NCBI RefSeq assembly: GCF_001552195.1
Contig: NZ_BCQS01000005.1
Coordinates: forward strand, 682,001 to 746,000
Reading direction: 5' to 3'
Source: Actinomadura latina NBRC 106108
GTDB taxonomy: Bacteria > Actinomycetota > Actinomycetes > Streptosporangiales > Streptosporangiaceae
DNA: 64,000 bases
Shown: positions 22,574-31,060 of the stretch, one piece after another
Layout of the letters: the number at the start of each line of letters is the position of its first letter
Numbering within the stretch: the stretch's first letter is position 1
Notes under the pieces: model-generated
The model's input: only the letters and a program-made list of their open reading frames with translations
Told to the model about the DNA's origin: nothing
Database searches by the model: none
Program-made: the position numbers and the translations under genes

Positions 22574-24223
22574 GTGCAACCAGGGAAACCGGCCGTGCAC
22601 TCGCCCGCACGGCCCGTCTGGCCGCTCGCGCTCGTCACGGCGCTCATCGCCGTGCTCGTCGCGGTGCCGGCGCTGCCCGGCTTCCCGCACTGGCTCGGCC
22701 GGCTGTCGCGGATCGTCACCGGCAGCCCGCTCGCGCCCGCGCACGCCGTCGCCCTCGGGCTGGCGCTCGCGCTCGTCGCCCGCGGCGTCCTGCTGCAGCG
22801 CCGCGCGGCCTGGTACGGCCTCGTCGCGCTGGACGGGCTCGGCCTGCTCGCCGTCGTCACCGGCGAGGACCCGCTGTGGCGGCTGCCGCTGCTCGGCGCC
22901 GTCCTCGGCGGGCTCTGGCTGGAGCGCGACCGGTTCCCGGTGCGCCCGCACCCCGAGCGCGTCCGCACGGCGCTGAAGACCGGCGCGGTGCTGGTGATCG
23001 CCGCCATCGCCGGCTCGCTGCTGTTCGGCGGCGTGTCGGTGCGGTCGGTCGGCGCCGTCGCGGCCGGGCTCGGCTCCACCGGCGCGCCGCTGGACGGCGC
23101 GTCCTGGCTGCCCGGCGTGCTCGGCCTCGCCGGCGCCGCCGGGCTGCTCGTCCTCGTCACCACGCTGCTCGCGCCCGACCCCGCGCCGCCGCCCGGCGAC
23201 GAGCCGGAACGCCGCCGCGTCGCGGGCCTCGTCGCGCACCCCGGCTCCGACACCCTCGCCCCGTTCGCGCTGCGCCGCGACAAGGCGTACGTGTTCAGCG
23301 CCGACGGCCGGGCCGCGATCGGCTACCGCGTCCTGTTCGGCGTCGCGGTCGCCGGCGGCGACCCGGTCGGCGCGTCCGGCTCGCACGCCGACGCCGTCAG
23401 CGCGTTCCTCGCGATGTGCCGGACGGCGGGCTGGCGCCCCGCTGTCCTCGGCGCGAGCGACGCGCTGCTCCCCGCCTGGGGCCGGTGCCGCACGATCGGG
23501 TTCGGCGACGAGGTCGTCGTCGGCCCCGGCGAGTTCACGCTGGCCGGACGCCGGATGCGCAACGTCCGGCAGGCGGTGAAGCGCACCGAGAACGCGGGCG
23601 TCACGTCCCAGATCGTCCCGGAACGCGACCTCACGCCGGTGCTGCGCGACCGGCTGCTGGACGTCGCGTCCCGCTCGCTCGGCGGCGCGGCCGAGCGCGG
23701 CTTCTCCATGAACCTGGACGAGCTGCTCACGGGCTACCATCCCGGCGCGGTCGTCGCGATCGCCTATGACGAGGACAAGGAGCCCATCGCGTTCCAGCGC
23801 TACGTCACCGCCGGGCAGGGCATCAGCCTGGACGCGATGCGGCGCAGCCCCGGCGGGCCCAACGGCGTCAACGAGCGCCTCATCGTCGAGATGATCGAGT
23901 ACGCGGCCGAGCGGGGGCACGGCGCCGTCTCGCTGAACTTCGCCGCGTTCCGCGAGCTGCTCGACAGCGCCGAGCGCGGGCTGCTGGAGAAGGCCGGCTA
24001 CCAGGCCCTGCACCTGCTGGACCCGTTGATCGCCGTCGAGTCGCTGTACCTGTTCAACAAGAAGTTCAGGCCGTCCTACAAGCCGCGCAACGTCGTCTTC
24101 CGCTCGTGGTTCGACATCGCCCTGCTGGCCGCCGCGCTGCTGACGCTGGAGTTCGGCCGCACCCGCCCGGCCCTGCCCGCGGCGGAACCGCTGACCGAAC
24201 CCGTCCACCACCTGGGCCGCTGA
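22574..24223 (+). CDS. MprF-like phosphatidylglycerol lysyltransferase-domain protein
   Basis: A 549-residue membrane protein. Five or six N-terminal hydrophobic segments (to about residue 200) precede a DUF2156 double-GNAT domain. Hallmarks include AYVFSADGRAAIGYRVLFGV, RMRNVRQAVKRTENAGV near 320, then FQRYVTAGQGISLDAMRRSP and ERGHGAVSLNFAAFRELL, and C-terminal LYLFNKKFRPSYKPRNVV. By family it transfers an aminoacyl group to phosphatidylglycerol, reducing membrane negative charge. GTG 22574 is chosen because GGAGG lies eight bases upstream. The full flippase domain is missing. Confidence 0.85.
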   Translation: MQPGKPAVHSPARPVWPLALVTALIAVLVAVPALPGFPHWLGRLSRIVTGSPLAPAHAVALGLALALVARGVLLQRRAAWYGLVALDGLGLLAVVTGEDPLWRLPLLGAVLGGLWLERDRFPVRPHPERVRTALKTGAVLVIAAIAGSLLFGGVSVRSVGAVAAGLGSTGAPLDGASWLPGVLGLAGAAGLLVLVTTLLAPDPAPPPGDEPERRRVAGLVAHPGSDTLAPFALRRDKAYVFSADGRAAIGYRVLFGVAVAGGDPVGASGSHADAVSAFLAMCRTAGWRPAVLGASDALLPAWGRCRTIGFGDEVVVGPGEFTLAGRRMRNVRQAVKRTENAGVTSQIVPERDLTPVLRDRLLDVASRSLGGAAERGFSMNLDELLTGYHPGAVVAIAYDEDKEPIAFQRYVTAGQGISLDAMRRSPGGPNGVNERLIVEMIEYAAERGHGAVSLNFAAFRELLDSAERGLLEKAGYQALHLLDPLIAVESLYLFNKKFRPSYKPRNVVFRSWFDIALLAAALLTLEFGRTRPALPAAEPLTEPVHHLGR

Positions 24224-24249
24224 CCGGCGCCGCGCTCGCCGAGGATTCC

Positions 24250-24264
24250 TAGAACGTGATTCTA
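24250..24264. promoter_or_regulatory. Inverted repeat before the esterase gene
   Basis: TAGAACGTGATTCTA has perfect TAGAA/TTCTA arms and lies 28 bases upstream of the ATG at 24292. It resembles TetR-family (KstR-like) operators such as TAGAACnnGTTCTA but has one extra central base. Confidence 0.45.
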
Positions 24265-24291
24265 TGGACTCCCCGTCGAGAGGAATGCGGC

Positions 24292-25452
24292 ATGAGCACG
24301 GTGCAGGGGCACTGCGACCCGGCGTTCGCCGGCGTCCGCGAGGTGTTCGAGCGGAACTTCGCCGAGGGGCGCGAGCTGGGCGCCGCCGTCGCCGTCTACG
24401 CGGGCGACCGCAAGGTCGTCGACCTGTGGGGCGGCGTCGCCGACCGCCGCACCGGCCGCGCGTGGCTGCCCGACACGCCCTGCTTCGGGTTCTCCTGCAC
24501 CAAGGCGGTCACGGCCGCCGCCGCGCTGCTGCTCGCCGAGCGCGGCGCCTACGACGTGGACGGGCCGGTGACCGGCTGGTGGCCGGAGTTCGGCGCCGAG
24601 GGCAAGGACGGCGCGACCGCCGCGCACCTGCTCTCGCACCAGGTGGGGCTGCCCGCGTTCGCGCGTCCGGTGACGGCCGCGGAGGCGGCGGACGCCCCGG
24701 CGCTGGCGGCCGAACTGGCCGCGCAGAAGCCGGAGTGGACGCCCGGCGAGACGCACGGCTACCACGCGCTGACCTACGGCTGGCTGGCCGGCGAGATCGT
24801 CCGGCGCCACTCGGGCCGGACGGTCGGCGCATTCGTGAAGGACGAGTTCGCCCGCGCACTGGACCTGTGGATCGGCGCCCCGGACGGGGTGATCGAGCGG
24901 GCCGCGAAGATGTCGGCGGCGCGGCGCGGCGCAGCGGACTCCCCCAGGGCCGCCGGCCGCGACCTGCTGACGCGCCTCGCCGCCGCGTACACCGACCCCG
25001 GCAGCATGATGAACCGGGCGCTCAACAACCCGAACCCCGGCAAGGGCGGCTACAACAACCCCGTCGTGCTGCGCGCGGGCTGGCCGTCCGCCGGGATGCT
25101 CGCCACCGCGCCCGCGTTCGCCGGCTTCTACCGCGACCTCGTGGCGGGCCGGATCGTACGTCCGGACACGCTGCGGGAGGGCATCCGGCCGCGCGTCAGC
25201 GGCCCGGACCGCACGATGCTCGTCGACAGCGCGTTCGGGCTCGGCTTCATGCGCCCGGCCCAGACGTTCTTCGTCCCGGCGGCGGGGCGGGAGTCGGCGT
25301 TCGGGCACACGGGCGCGGGCGGGTCCATCGGCCTCGGCGACCCGGACGCCGGGCTCGCGCTCGCCTACCTGCCGAACCTGATGGGCGACCAGCTGTCCGG
25401 CGACCTGCGCGCCTACCGGCTGGCCGAGGCCGCCTACGCGTCCCTGTCCTGA
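24292..25452 (+). CDS. Serine beta-lactamase-fold esterase (family VIII)
   Basis: A 386-residue penicillin-binding-protein-fold hydrolase. The nucleophile motif S-C-T-K is in FGFSCTKAVTAAAALLLAER near residue 69. The Tyr is in HGYHALTYGWLAGEIVRRHS near 160, as in EstB-type esterases. The third motif is FGHTGAGGSIG near 340. By family it hydrolyses short-chain esters or lactones. ATG 24292 follows GAGAGGAA. It has no signal peptide. A TetR-type inverted repeat sits in its promoter region, so inducible expression is likely. Confidence 0.88.
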   Translation: MSTVQGHCDPAFAGVREVFERNFAEGRELGAAVAVYAGDRKVVDLWGGVADRRTGRAWLPDTPCFGFSCTKAVTAAAALLLAERGAYDVDGPVTGWWPEFGAEGKDGATAAHLLSHQVGLPAFARPVTAAEAADAPALAAELAAQKPEWTPGETHGYHALTYGWLAGEIVRRHSGRTVGAFVKDEFARALDLWIGAPDGVIERAAKMSAARRGAADSPRAAGRDLLTRLAAAYTDPGSMMNRALNNPNPGKGGYNNPVVLRAGWPSAGMLATAPAFAGFYRDLVAGRIVRPDTLREGIRPRVSGPDRTMLVDSAFGLGFMRPAQTFFVPAAGRESAFGHTGAGGSIGLGDPDAGLALAYLPNLMGDQLSGDLRAYRLAEAAYASLS

Positions 25453-25515
25453 ACATACGCGTCGCCGTTCTGAACGCGCGCGGCCCTGCTCTGAACGCCG
25501 GTAACGTGCCGGGGC

Positions 25516-26214
25516 ATGGAGGTGCGCGAACTTCATGCCTGGCCGGGCACGGCCGAGGAGGCCGAGGCGATCCAGGACCGGCTGCGTCCGATGCTCGAAC
25601 TGGACGTCCCCGGGCCCGGTGCGCCGCGCACGGTGGCCGGGCTGGACGTCTCCTACGCGGGCGACGGCGGCGGGACCGGTACGCGGCTGGCCGCCGCCGC
25701 GGTCGTCCTGGACGGCGCGACCCTTGAGGTGCTGGAGGAGTCGGTCGCCGTCGGCACGGCCGCGTTCCCGTACGTCCCGGGCCTGTTCGCGTTCCGCGAG
25801 CTGCCGACGCTGCTCGACGCGCTCCGCGGCCTCACGACCACGCCCGACCTCCTCGTCTGCGACGGGTTCGGGGTCGCGCACCCCCGGCGGTTCGGGCTCG
25901 CCTGCCACCTCGGCGTCCTGACGGGGCTGCCGGCCATCGGCGTCGGCAAGACCGCCTTCGTCGGGACGTACGAGCAGCCGGGCGCGCGGCGCGGCGACGC
26001 GAGCCCGCTGCTGGACGGCGGCGAGGTCGTCGGGCGTGTGCTGCGCACCCGGGACGGCGTGAAGCCGGTGTTCGTGTCCGTCGGGCACCGCACCGACCTC
26101 GACACGGCGTGCCGGAACGTCCTTTCGCTGACGCCCGAATACCGGCTGCCCGAGACCACGCGCAGAGCCGACCGGCTGTCCCGGGACGCTCTGTCGTCCG
26201 TCGAGCGCGGGTAG
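25516..26214 (+). CDS. nfi: Endonuclease V
   Basis: A 232-residue DNA repair enzyme that nicks DNA one nucleotide 3' to deoxyinosine. Motifs are complete: metal-binding Asp in VAGLDVSY (about residue 43), YVPGLFAFRE with the wedge Tyr-Pro and catalytic Glu (78-87), LVCDGFGVAHPRRFGLACHL with the second Asp (near 108), GVGKTAFVG and the C-terminal FVSVGHR. It lies 63 bases after the esterase gene. The sequence between the genes repeats a CTGAAC motif but shows no terminator. Confidence 0.93.
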   Translation: MEVRELHAWPGTAEEAEAIQDRLRPMLELDVPGPGAPRTVAGLDVSYAGDGGGTGTRLAAAAVVLDGATLEVLEESVAVGTAAFPYVPGLFAFRELPTLLDALRGLTTTPDLLVCDGFGVAHPRRFGLACHLGVLTGLPAIGVGKTAFVGTYEQPGARRGDASPLLDGGEVVGRVLRTRDGVKPVFVSVGHRTDLDTACRNVLSLTPEYRLPETTRRADRLSRDALSSVERG

Positions 26215-26298
26215 CGCTCGCCCCTCGGAGATGGCAGGCTCGTCCCAAGCCAGGCGGTGACCACCGCAGGTCATCCGCTGAACCGCTGGACGGTGCCC

Positions 26299-26895
26299 AT
26301 GGACACCCGCCCGATGCGGGCCGACGCCCGCCGCAACTACGAACGACTCCTCACGACCGCCCGCACCGCTTTCATGGAGCACGGCACGGGCGCGTCCCTC
26401 GACGACATCGCCAAGCGCGCGGGCGTCGGCTCCGGGACGCTGTACCGGCACTTCCCCACCCGTGACGCGCTGCTGCACGCCGTCCTGCGGGAGCGGATCG
26501 ACAGGCTCCTCGCGCACGCCGACGAACTCCTCACCGAACCCGACCTGTCCGGTGCGGAGGCCGCGCTCGGCCGCTGGCTCCGCACCTACCTCGCGGGCGC
26601 GGCGACCCCGCGCGGCACCTCCACCGTGATCATCGAGGCGATGGGGGCGGAGTGGGCCGCCACCGGCCTCGGCGCCGCGGCCGCCGCGATCTGCGACGCG
26701 CTCGGCCGGCTGCTGGACCGGGCGCAGCGGGCGGGCGCGATCCGCGCCGAGATCGACCCGCGCGACCTGCTGCGGCTCACCAACGCGATCGGCGTCGCGT
26801 CCGAGCGCACCCCCGATCCCGGCGCGTACGCCGACCGGATGCTGGCCCTGCTCTTCGACGGCCTGCGCACCGGCCGGGGCACCTTGTTCCGTTGA
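26299..26895 (+). CDS. TetR/AcrR transcriptional regulator
   Basis: A 198-residue TetR protein with the HTH at about residues 10-55 (RTAFMEHGTGASLDDIAKRA, then GVGSGTLYRHFPTRDALLHA) and a C-terminal helical ligand domain of the common SbtR-like actinobacterial type. ATG 26299 is chosen over an upstream GTG at 26257. It lies 50 bases ahead of the SDR gene on the same strand, which it probably regulates through the short palindrome between them. Confidence 0.88.
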   Translation: MDTRPMRADARRNYERLLTTARTAFMEHGTGASLDDIAKRAGVGSGTLYRHFPTRDALLHAVLRERIDRLLAHADELLTEPDLSGAEAALGRWLRTYLAGAATPRGTSTVIIEAMGAEWAATGLGAAAAAICDALGRLLDRAQRAGAIRAEIDPRDLLRLTNAIGVASERTPDPGAYADRMLALLFDGLRTGRGTLFR

Positions 26896-26921
26896 CCAAG
26901 CGTTCGCTAGGTTACCGACTA
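26893..26921 (+). promoter_or_regulatory. Candidate promoter and operator of the SDR gene
   Basis: TTGACC (26893-26898) is followed 17 bases later by CGACTA (26916-26921). The palindrome AGCGTTCGCT (26899-26908) fills the spacer. The position, between a TetR gene and an SDR gene, suggests direct repression. Confidence 0.4.
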
Positions 26922-26945
26922 GGCAACCGGCGACGAGGAGCGTTG

Positions 26946-27707
26946 ATGGGGCAGCTTGACGGCAAGGTGGCGCTGATCACCGGCGGTGCGCGCGGGATGG
27001 GCAAGTCGCACGTCCGCCGGTTCCTGGACGAGGGCGCGAAGGTCGTGTTCGGCGACGTCCTGGAGGAGGAGGGCGCCAAGCTCGCCGCCGACCTCGGGGA
27101 CGGCGTCCGCTTCATCCGGATGGACGTGACCTCCGAGGACGACTGGCAGGCGGCCGTCGAGACCGCGACGACCGCCTTCGGCGCGCTGAACGTCCTCGTC
27201 AACAACGCCGGGATCATCCGGCACAAGACCATCGAGGACATGGCGCTCGACGAGTTCCGCCGCATCCTGGACGTGAACCTGGTCGGCCAGTGGCTCGGCG
27301 TGAAGTCGGTGATCGCGCCGATGCGGGAGGCGGGCGGCGGCTCGATCGTCAACGTGTCCTCGACCGAGGGGTTCATCGGCGCGGCCGGCCTCGCCGCCTA
27401 CAGCTCCAGCAAGTTCGGCGTCCGCGGCCTCACCAAGTCCGCCGCCCGCGAACTCGGCCAGTACGGCATCCGGGTGAACTCCATCCACCCCGGCGGCGTG
27501 GTGACCCCGCTGTTCATGCAGGACGACATCATCGCGGCGAAGGCCGGCAGCGCCGACGCGTTCATGAACTCGCTGCCCCTCGGCCGCATGGCCAAGTCCA
27601 AGGAGGTCTCGGGCCTGGTCGTCTACCTGGCCTCGGACGACTCGTCCTACTGCACCGGCAGCGAGGTCCTGGTCGACGGCGGCATGCTGACCGGCGCGGG
27701 GTACTGA
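26946..27707 (+). CDS. Short-chain dehydrogenase (20-beta-hydroxysteroid dehydrogenase type)
   Basis: A 253-residue classical SDR oxidoreductase. NAD(P) motif TGGARGMGKSH at residues 12-22, NNAG near 88, catalytic Ser in VNVSSTEGF near 140 and YSSSK (Tyr/Lys near 153 and 157), then HPGGVVTPLF. Asp in FGDV after the second strand suggests NAD(H) preference. Overall it resembles 3-alpha,20-beta-hydroxysteroid dehydrogenase (FabG3 group), but the substrate is not certain. Preceded by GACGAGGAG. It shares a transcription unit or promoter gap with the TetR gene. Confidence 0.88.
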   Translation: MGQLDGKVALITGGARGMGKSHVRRFLDEGAKVVFGDVLEEEGAKLAADLGDGVRFIRMDVTSEDDWQAAVETATTAFGALNVLVNNAGIIRHKTIEDMALDEFRRILDVNLVGQWLGVKSVIAPMREAGGGSIVNVSSTEGFIGAAGLAAYSSSKFGVRGLTKSAARELGQYGIRVNSIHPGGVVTPLFMQDDIIAAKAGSADAFMNSLPLGRMAKSKEVSGLVVYLASDDSSYCTGSEVLVDGGMLTGAGY

Positions 27708-27746
27708 GCCGCGGCGGGCCGCTCCGGGGCGGCCCGCCGCGCACAC

Positions 27747-29123
27747 TCACGGACGCCGCTCGACCCACCCCTCGACCGCCTCCAGCTGGGCGGCGAGCGA
27801 GATGAGCGTGGCCTCGTCGGAGTCATGCCCGAGGAGCTGCGCCCCGATCGGCAGCCCGCGCTCAGTGAACCCCGCCGGGACGTTCACTCCGGGCCACCCC
27901 AGCACATTCCACGTCCAGGCGTAAGGGCAGGCGGCGGCGACCCCCGACTGCGTGCGCTGGTAGCCGGCCCCGTCGAAGGCCCCGACCCTCAGGGGCGGCT
28001 GGGCGGTGGTCGGGGTCAGTACGACGTCGGCGAACCGGAAGATGCGCCCGACCTTGCGCCGCAGGTAGGGGTCCATCTTCTTCGCCAGCGGCAGCAGCCG
28101 TTTGCCGGCCACGCGTCCGATGCGCGCCTCGACCTCCGTCCGGTGATCGGGCCGCGGGTTCGGCAGGGAGTCCAGCCAGTCCGCGACGCCGGCCGTCCCG
28201 CGCGGAATGAGGCCGAGCCCCACGAGCCCGTAGTCGGGATCGGCGGGGAACACCTTGTGCCCCAGGTCGGTCAGCCTCCTCGCGAGCCGCTCGACGGCCG
28301 CCCGGATCTCGGGGTCGAGCTTCCCGCTCACCCCGAAGGCGGTCTTGAACGAGACGGCGATCCGCAGCCTCCTCGGCTCCCGCCTCGCCGCCTCGGCGAA
28401 GGAGGTCACCGGCGCATCGATCTGGTAGACGTCGTCCGGGTGACTCCCGCTGAGGACGTCGAGCATCAGGGCGGCGTCCTCGACGCTCCTGGCCAGCGGC
28501 CCCCACACGGTGATCCCGTTGAACGGATCGGTCTGCGGGTACCCGGAGACCCGTCCCCGCTGCGGCTTGATGCCGACCAGCCCCGTCCAGGCCGCCGGGA
28601 TCCGGATGGACCCCGCCCCGTCCGACCCGACCGCCGCCGCGACCATTCCCGCCGCCACGGCCGCCGCCGAACCCCCGGACGACCCACCGGGCGTGTACTC
28701 GGGATTCCACGGATTCCGGGCGCACCCGAACTCCTCCGACTCACTGAACGGCCACAACCCGAGCTCACACGTGGTGGTCTTCCCGACGATCACGGCCCCG
28801 GCCGCCCGCAACTTGCGCACGACCTCCGCGTCCCGCTCCGCCGGCCGGTGGTCTCCCGCCACCGCGAACGGCGTGGTCTCCCCCGCCAGATCGGTGTCGT
28901 CCTTGATGGCCACGGGAACCCCGAGCAGCGGCAGCCGCTCCCCCTCCCCGAGCCGCTTCTCCGCCTCCAGCGCCTCCTGGGCCGCCGCCTCCGCCCGCAC
29001 CACCCGGAACGCCCCCAGCGACTCCTGCCGCCCGATGCTCTCCAGGCTCTCCTCGACGAGTTCGCTGGCCGAGACATCACCCCTCGCCAGCGCCTCCGCC
29101 TGCCCCGCCAGCCCCAGCACCAC
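27747..29123 (-). CDS. Amidase-signature family hydrolase
   Basis: A 458-residue amidase. The catalytic triad is visible: Lys in GVPVAIKDDTDLAG (near residue 74), the cis-Ser and nucleophile region TPGGSSGGSAAAVAAGMVAA (near 145-160), then GSDGAGSIRIPAAWTGLVG. The C-terminal substrate region (VLTPTTAQPPLRVGAFDGAG, then GWPGVNVPAGF) is typical. It cleaves carboxamides; the natural substrate is unknown. It is divergent from a TetR gene with a perfect 24-bp palindrome between the starts. Confidence 0.9.
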   Translation of the reverse strand: MVLGLAGQAEALARGDVSASELVEESLESIGRQESLGAFRVVRAEAAAQEALEAEKRLGEGERLPLLGVPVAIKDDTDLAGETTPFAVAGDHRPAERDAEVVRKLRAAGAVIVGKTTTCELGLWPFSESEEFGCARNPWNPEYTPGGSSGGSAAAVAAGMVAAAVGSDGAGSIRIPAAWTGLVGIKPQRGRVSGYPQTDPFNGITVWGPLARSVEDAALMLDVLSGSHPDDVYQIDAPVTSFAEAARREPRRLRIAVSFKTAFGVSGKLDPEIRAAVERLARRLTDLGHKVFPADPDYGLVGLGLIPRGTAGVADWLDSLPNPRPDHRTEVEARIGRVAGKRLLPLAKKMDPYLRRKVGRIFRFADVVLTPTTAQPPLRVGAFDGAGYQRTQSGVAAACPYAWTWNVLGWPGVNVPAGFTERGLPIGAQLLGHDSDEATLISLAAQLEAVEGWVERRP

Positions 29124-29135
29124 GCGACCTCCCGC

Positions 29136-29159
29136 TATCGTTCGTTCGAACGAACGATA
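29136..29159. promoter_or_regulatory. Perfect 24-bp palindrome between amidase and TetR genes
   Basis: The sequence is fully self-complementary, centred on CGTTCGAACG, with the element CGTTCGTTCGAACGAACG inside. It lies 12 bases from the amidase start and 35 bases from the TetR start. A TetR dimer bound here would block both promoters. Confidence 0.85.
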
Positions 29160-29194
29160 CAGAACCCACGATCCCTAGGGAAGACTGTCAACCG

Positions 29195-29752
29195 ATGAGC
29201 GCCCGCGACCGGATTCTCCAAGCCACCCTCCGCCTCATCGGCGAGCGAGGGATCGGCGCCGTGACCAACCGCGCCGTCGCCCGTGCGGCCGGCGTCTCCC
29301 TCGGCTCCCTCACCTACCACTTCCCGAGCCAGGAGGACCTCCTCCGCGAGGCGCTGCACACGTTCGTGGAAGAAGAGATAACCCGCATAACCGCCTACGT
29401 CACGGCCCTGGCCGAATCCGGCATGGCCCCCGTCCAGGCGCCCGACGAGGTCGAGAAGGCCATCCTCGCCTTCACCGACGGCCCCGAGCAGGTGGCGAAC
29501 CTGGAACTCCACCTGCACGCGGCCCGCGACCCCGCCCTGCGCGAGACCTCGAAACGCTCCGTCGCGGCCTACGACGAACTCGCCACGGCCGTCCTCAGGG
29601 CCCTCGGCATCCCGGACGCGGAACGCCACGCCCCCGCGGTCGTCGCGATGCTCTACGGCCTCGCCATCCGCCGCCTCGCCACCGGCGACGCCACCGGGAC
29701 CGGCACCGCCGACGCCTTCCGCCTCCTCCTGCTGGGCGCACTTCCCCGCTGA
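29195..29752 (+). CDS. TetR-family regulator of the amidase gene
   Basis: A 185-residue TetR protein with HTH at residues 5-50 (ILQATLRLIGERGIGAVTNR, then AVARAAGVSLGSLTYHFPSQ). The C-terminal domain is of the short TetR_C type (EVEKAILAFTDGPEQVANLE). It is transcribed away from the amidase gene, and the 24-bp palindrome between them is a likely operator for both. A strong hairpin follows its stop codon. Confidence 0.9.
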   Translation: MSARDRILQATLRLIGERGIGAVTNRAVARAAGVSLGSLTYHFPSQEDLLREALHTFVEEEITRITAYVTALAESGMAPVQAPDEVEKAILAFTDGPEQVANLELHLHAARDPALRETSKRSVAAYDELATAVLRALGIPDAERHAPAVVAMLYGLAIRRLATGDATGTGTADAFRLLLLGALPR

Positions 29753-29760
29753 AAAAGGAT

Positions 29761-29809
29761 TCTGGCCCGCACGGCCCCAGAGCGGGGTAACGGGGCCGTG
29801 CGGGCCAGA
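29761..29809 (+). terminator. Strong intrinsic-type hairpin after the TetR gene
   Basis: An 18-base arm starting TCTGGCCCGCACGG (29761-29778) pairs perfectly with 29792-29809, with a 13-nt loop. No T-run follows, as is usual in high-GC actinobacteria. Confidence 0.8.
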
Positions 29810-30098
29810 AACCTGTCTCAATCAGGAACCTCAGTCGGAACCTCAGCCGACGTTCGCTTCGCTCTCCGCCTGTGCACCTCCGCCGTCTCTTCAATCTGAC
29901 ACCCGCAACGCTAGGCCCTGCCCACCCCCAGCAGAACGCCCTTAAGCCTCACTTAGGGAACCGCTGAGCCAGGCTTATTCGGAAGGGGGACGAAAAACGC
30001 GGAAAAGGCGTTCAGCTGCGGGAATGCGGAATGGGGCGGGCGGGGATAGAGGGGTGTTCCGTGTTCGGAACGTCGCGGGGCTGTGATCTGGGGTGGCG

Positions 30099-30112
30099 TA
30101 CGATCGGCGGCT
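30099..30112 (+). promoter_or_regulatory. Candidate leaderless promoter of the TAXI gene
   Basis: TACGAT (30099-30104) lies eight bases before GTG 30113. A -10 box at this distance places transcription start at or next to the initiation codon; there is no Shine-Dalgarno sequence. Confidence 0.45.
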
Positions 30113-31060
30113 GTGAGGTGGATCACAGTCGTTGTCGCGGCGGGGATGCTCACCGTGGTGGCCGGGTGCGGGGGGCCGGCGGCCCGGCCCTGGCGGCTGG
30201 TGATCGCGACCGGGAACCGGGAGGGCGTGTACTACGCCTACGGCCAGGGGCTCGCGGAGGTGGCGCGGGAGCGGCTGCCCGGGGCGCGGCCGCAGGTGAT
30301 CTCCACGGGGGCGTCGGTGGAGAACCTCCGGCTGGTGGGCGAGGGGCGGGCCGATGCGGCCTTCGCGCTGGCCGACTCGGCGGCGCTGGCGTTCGAGGGG
30401 CGCCCCCCGTTCACCCAGCGGGAGCCGGTCGCCGCGTTGGCGCGGCTGTACGAGAACTACACGCATCTCGTCGTTCCCGCGGACGGTCCCATCCAGCGGC
30501 TGCCCGATCTGAAGGGGCGGGTCGTGTCGCTCGGGGCGGCCGGTTCGGGGACGGAACTGATCGCGACCCGGCTGCTCGCGGTCGCCGGGGTGGACGAGGA
30601 CGGCGTGCGGGTTCGCCGGTTGCAGCTGGCGGACGCCGCCGACGCGCTGAAGAGCGGCCGCATCGACGCGTTCTTCTTCTCCGGGGGGCTGCCGACCGGG
30701 GCGATCGCGGAGCTGTCGCAGTCGATGCCCATCCGGCTGATCGACCTCAGTGCCTATGTCGAACCGTTGAAGCGGCGGTACCGGGCGTTCTATGAGGAGC
30801 GGTCGATTCTCGCGTCGGCGTACGGCCTCGGAAAGCCGGTGCGGACGATCGGCGTGCCGAACTATCTGGTGGTCAACGCCTCGATGCCGGAGGAGCGGGC
30901 CTACCGGCTGACCCGGTTGCTGTTCACGCGGCGGGACGAGTTGGCCGCCGCGCACCCGGAGGCGCTGCACCTGAACCGGAGGTCGGCGGTCTCGACGTAC
31001 CCGCTGCCCCTGCATCCGGGCGCGACGCGGTACTACCGGGAGGCGAAGCGGCAGGGCTGA
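30113..31060 (+). CDS. TAXI-family TRAP-type solute-binding lipoprotein
   Basis: A 315-residue exported binding protein. A signal peptide (VRWITVVVAAGMLTVVAGCG) ends in the lipobox VAGC. The TAXI fold is recognised from LVIATGNREGVYYAYGQGLA, STGASVENLRLVGEGRADAA, then SLGAAGSGTELIATRLLAVA and SGRIDAFFFSGGLPTGAIAE. TAXI proteins normally feed dicarboxylates or glutamate to TRAP permeases, but no TRAP membrane subunit is encoded here. The neighbour is a two-component system, with which this gene's 3' end overlaps convergently by 137 bases. A sensory role is plausible. Confidence 0.88.
   Translation: MRWITVVVAAGMLTVVAGCGGPAARPWRLVIATGNREGVYYAYGQGLAEVARERLPGARPQVISTGASVENLRLVGEGRADAAFALADSAALAFEGRPPFTQREPVAALARLYENYTHLVVPADGPIQRLPDLKGRVVSLGAAGSGTELIATRLLAVAGVDEDGVRVRRLQLADAADALKSGRIDAFFFSGGLPTGAIAELSQSMPIRLIDLSAYVEPLKRRYRAFYEERSILASAYGLGKPVRTIGVPNYLVVNASMPEERAYRLTRLLFTRRDELAAAHPEALHLNRRSAVSTYPLPLHPGATRYYREAKRQG

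Larger units (their letters stand above)
29753..30112. other. Intergenic region with terminator and AT-richer stretch
   Basis: This 360-base gap holds an 18-bp-stem hairpin just after the TetR gene and a lower-GC stretch (about 29920-30010), then the leaderless promoter of the TAXI gene. I find no convincing small gene. Confidence 0.5.

Noticed and set aside
24262..26517. 751-codon minus-strand frame across esterase, endonuclease V and TetR genes
   Set aside because: Three well-supported plus-strand genes with complete motifs lie under it, and the translation has no family signal.
27825..29198. 457-codon plus-strand frame over the amidase gene
   Set aside because: It is antisense to a complete amidase; low-complexity Arg/Pro/Gly translation.
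29595..29894. 99-codon minus-strand frame after the TetR gene
   Set aside because: It spans a terminator hairpin and translates into Arg/Gly-rich sequence without a family.
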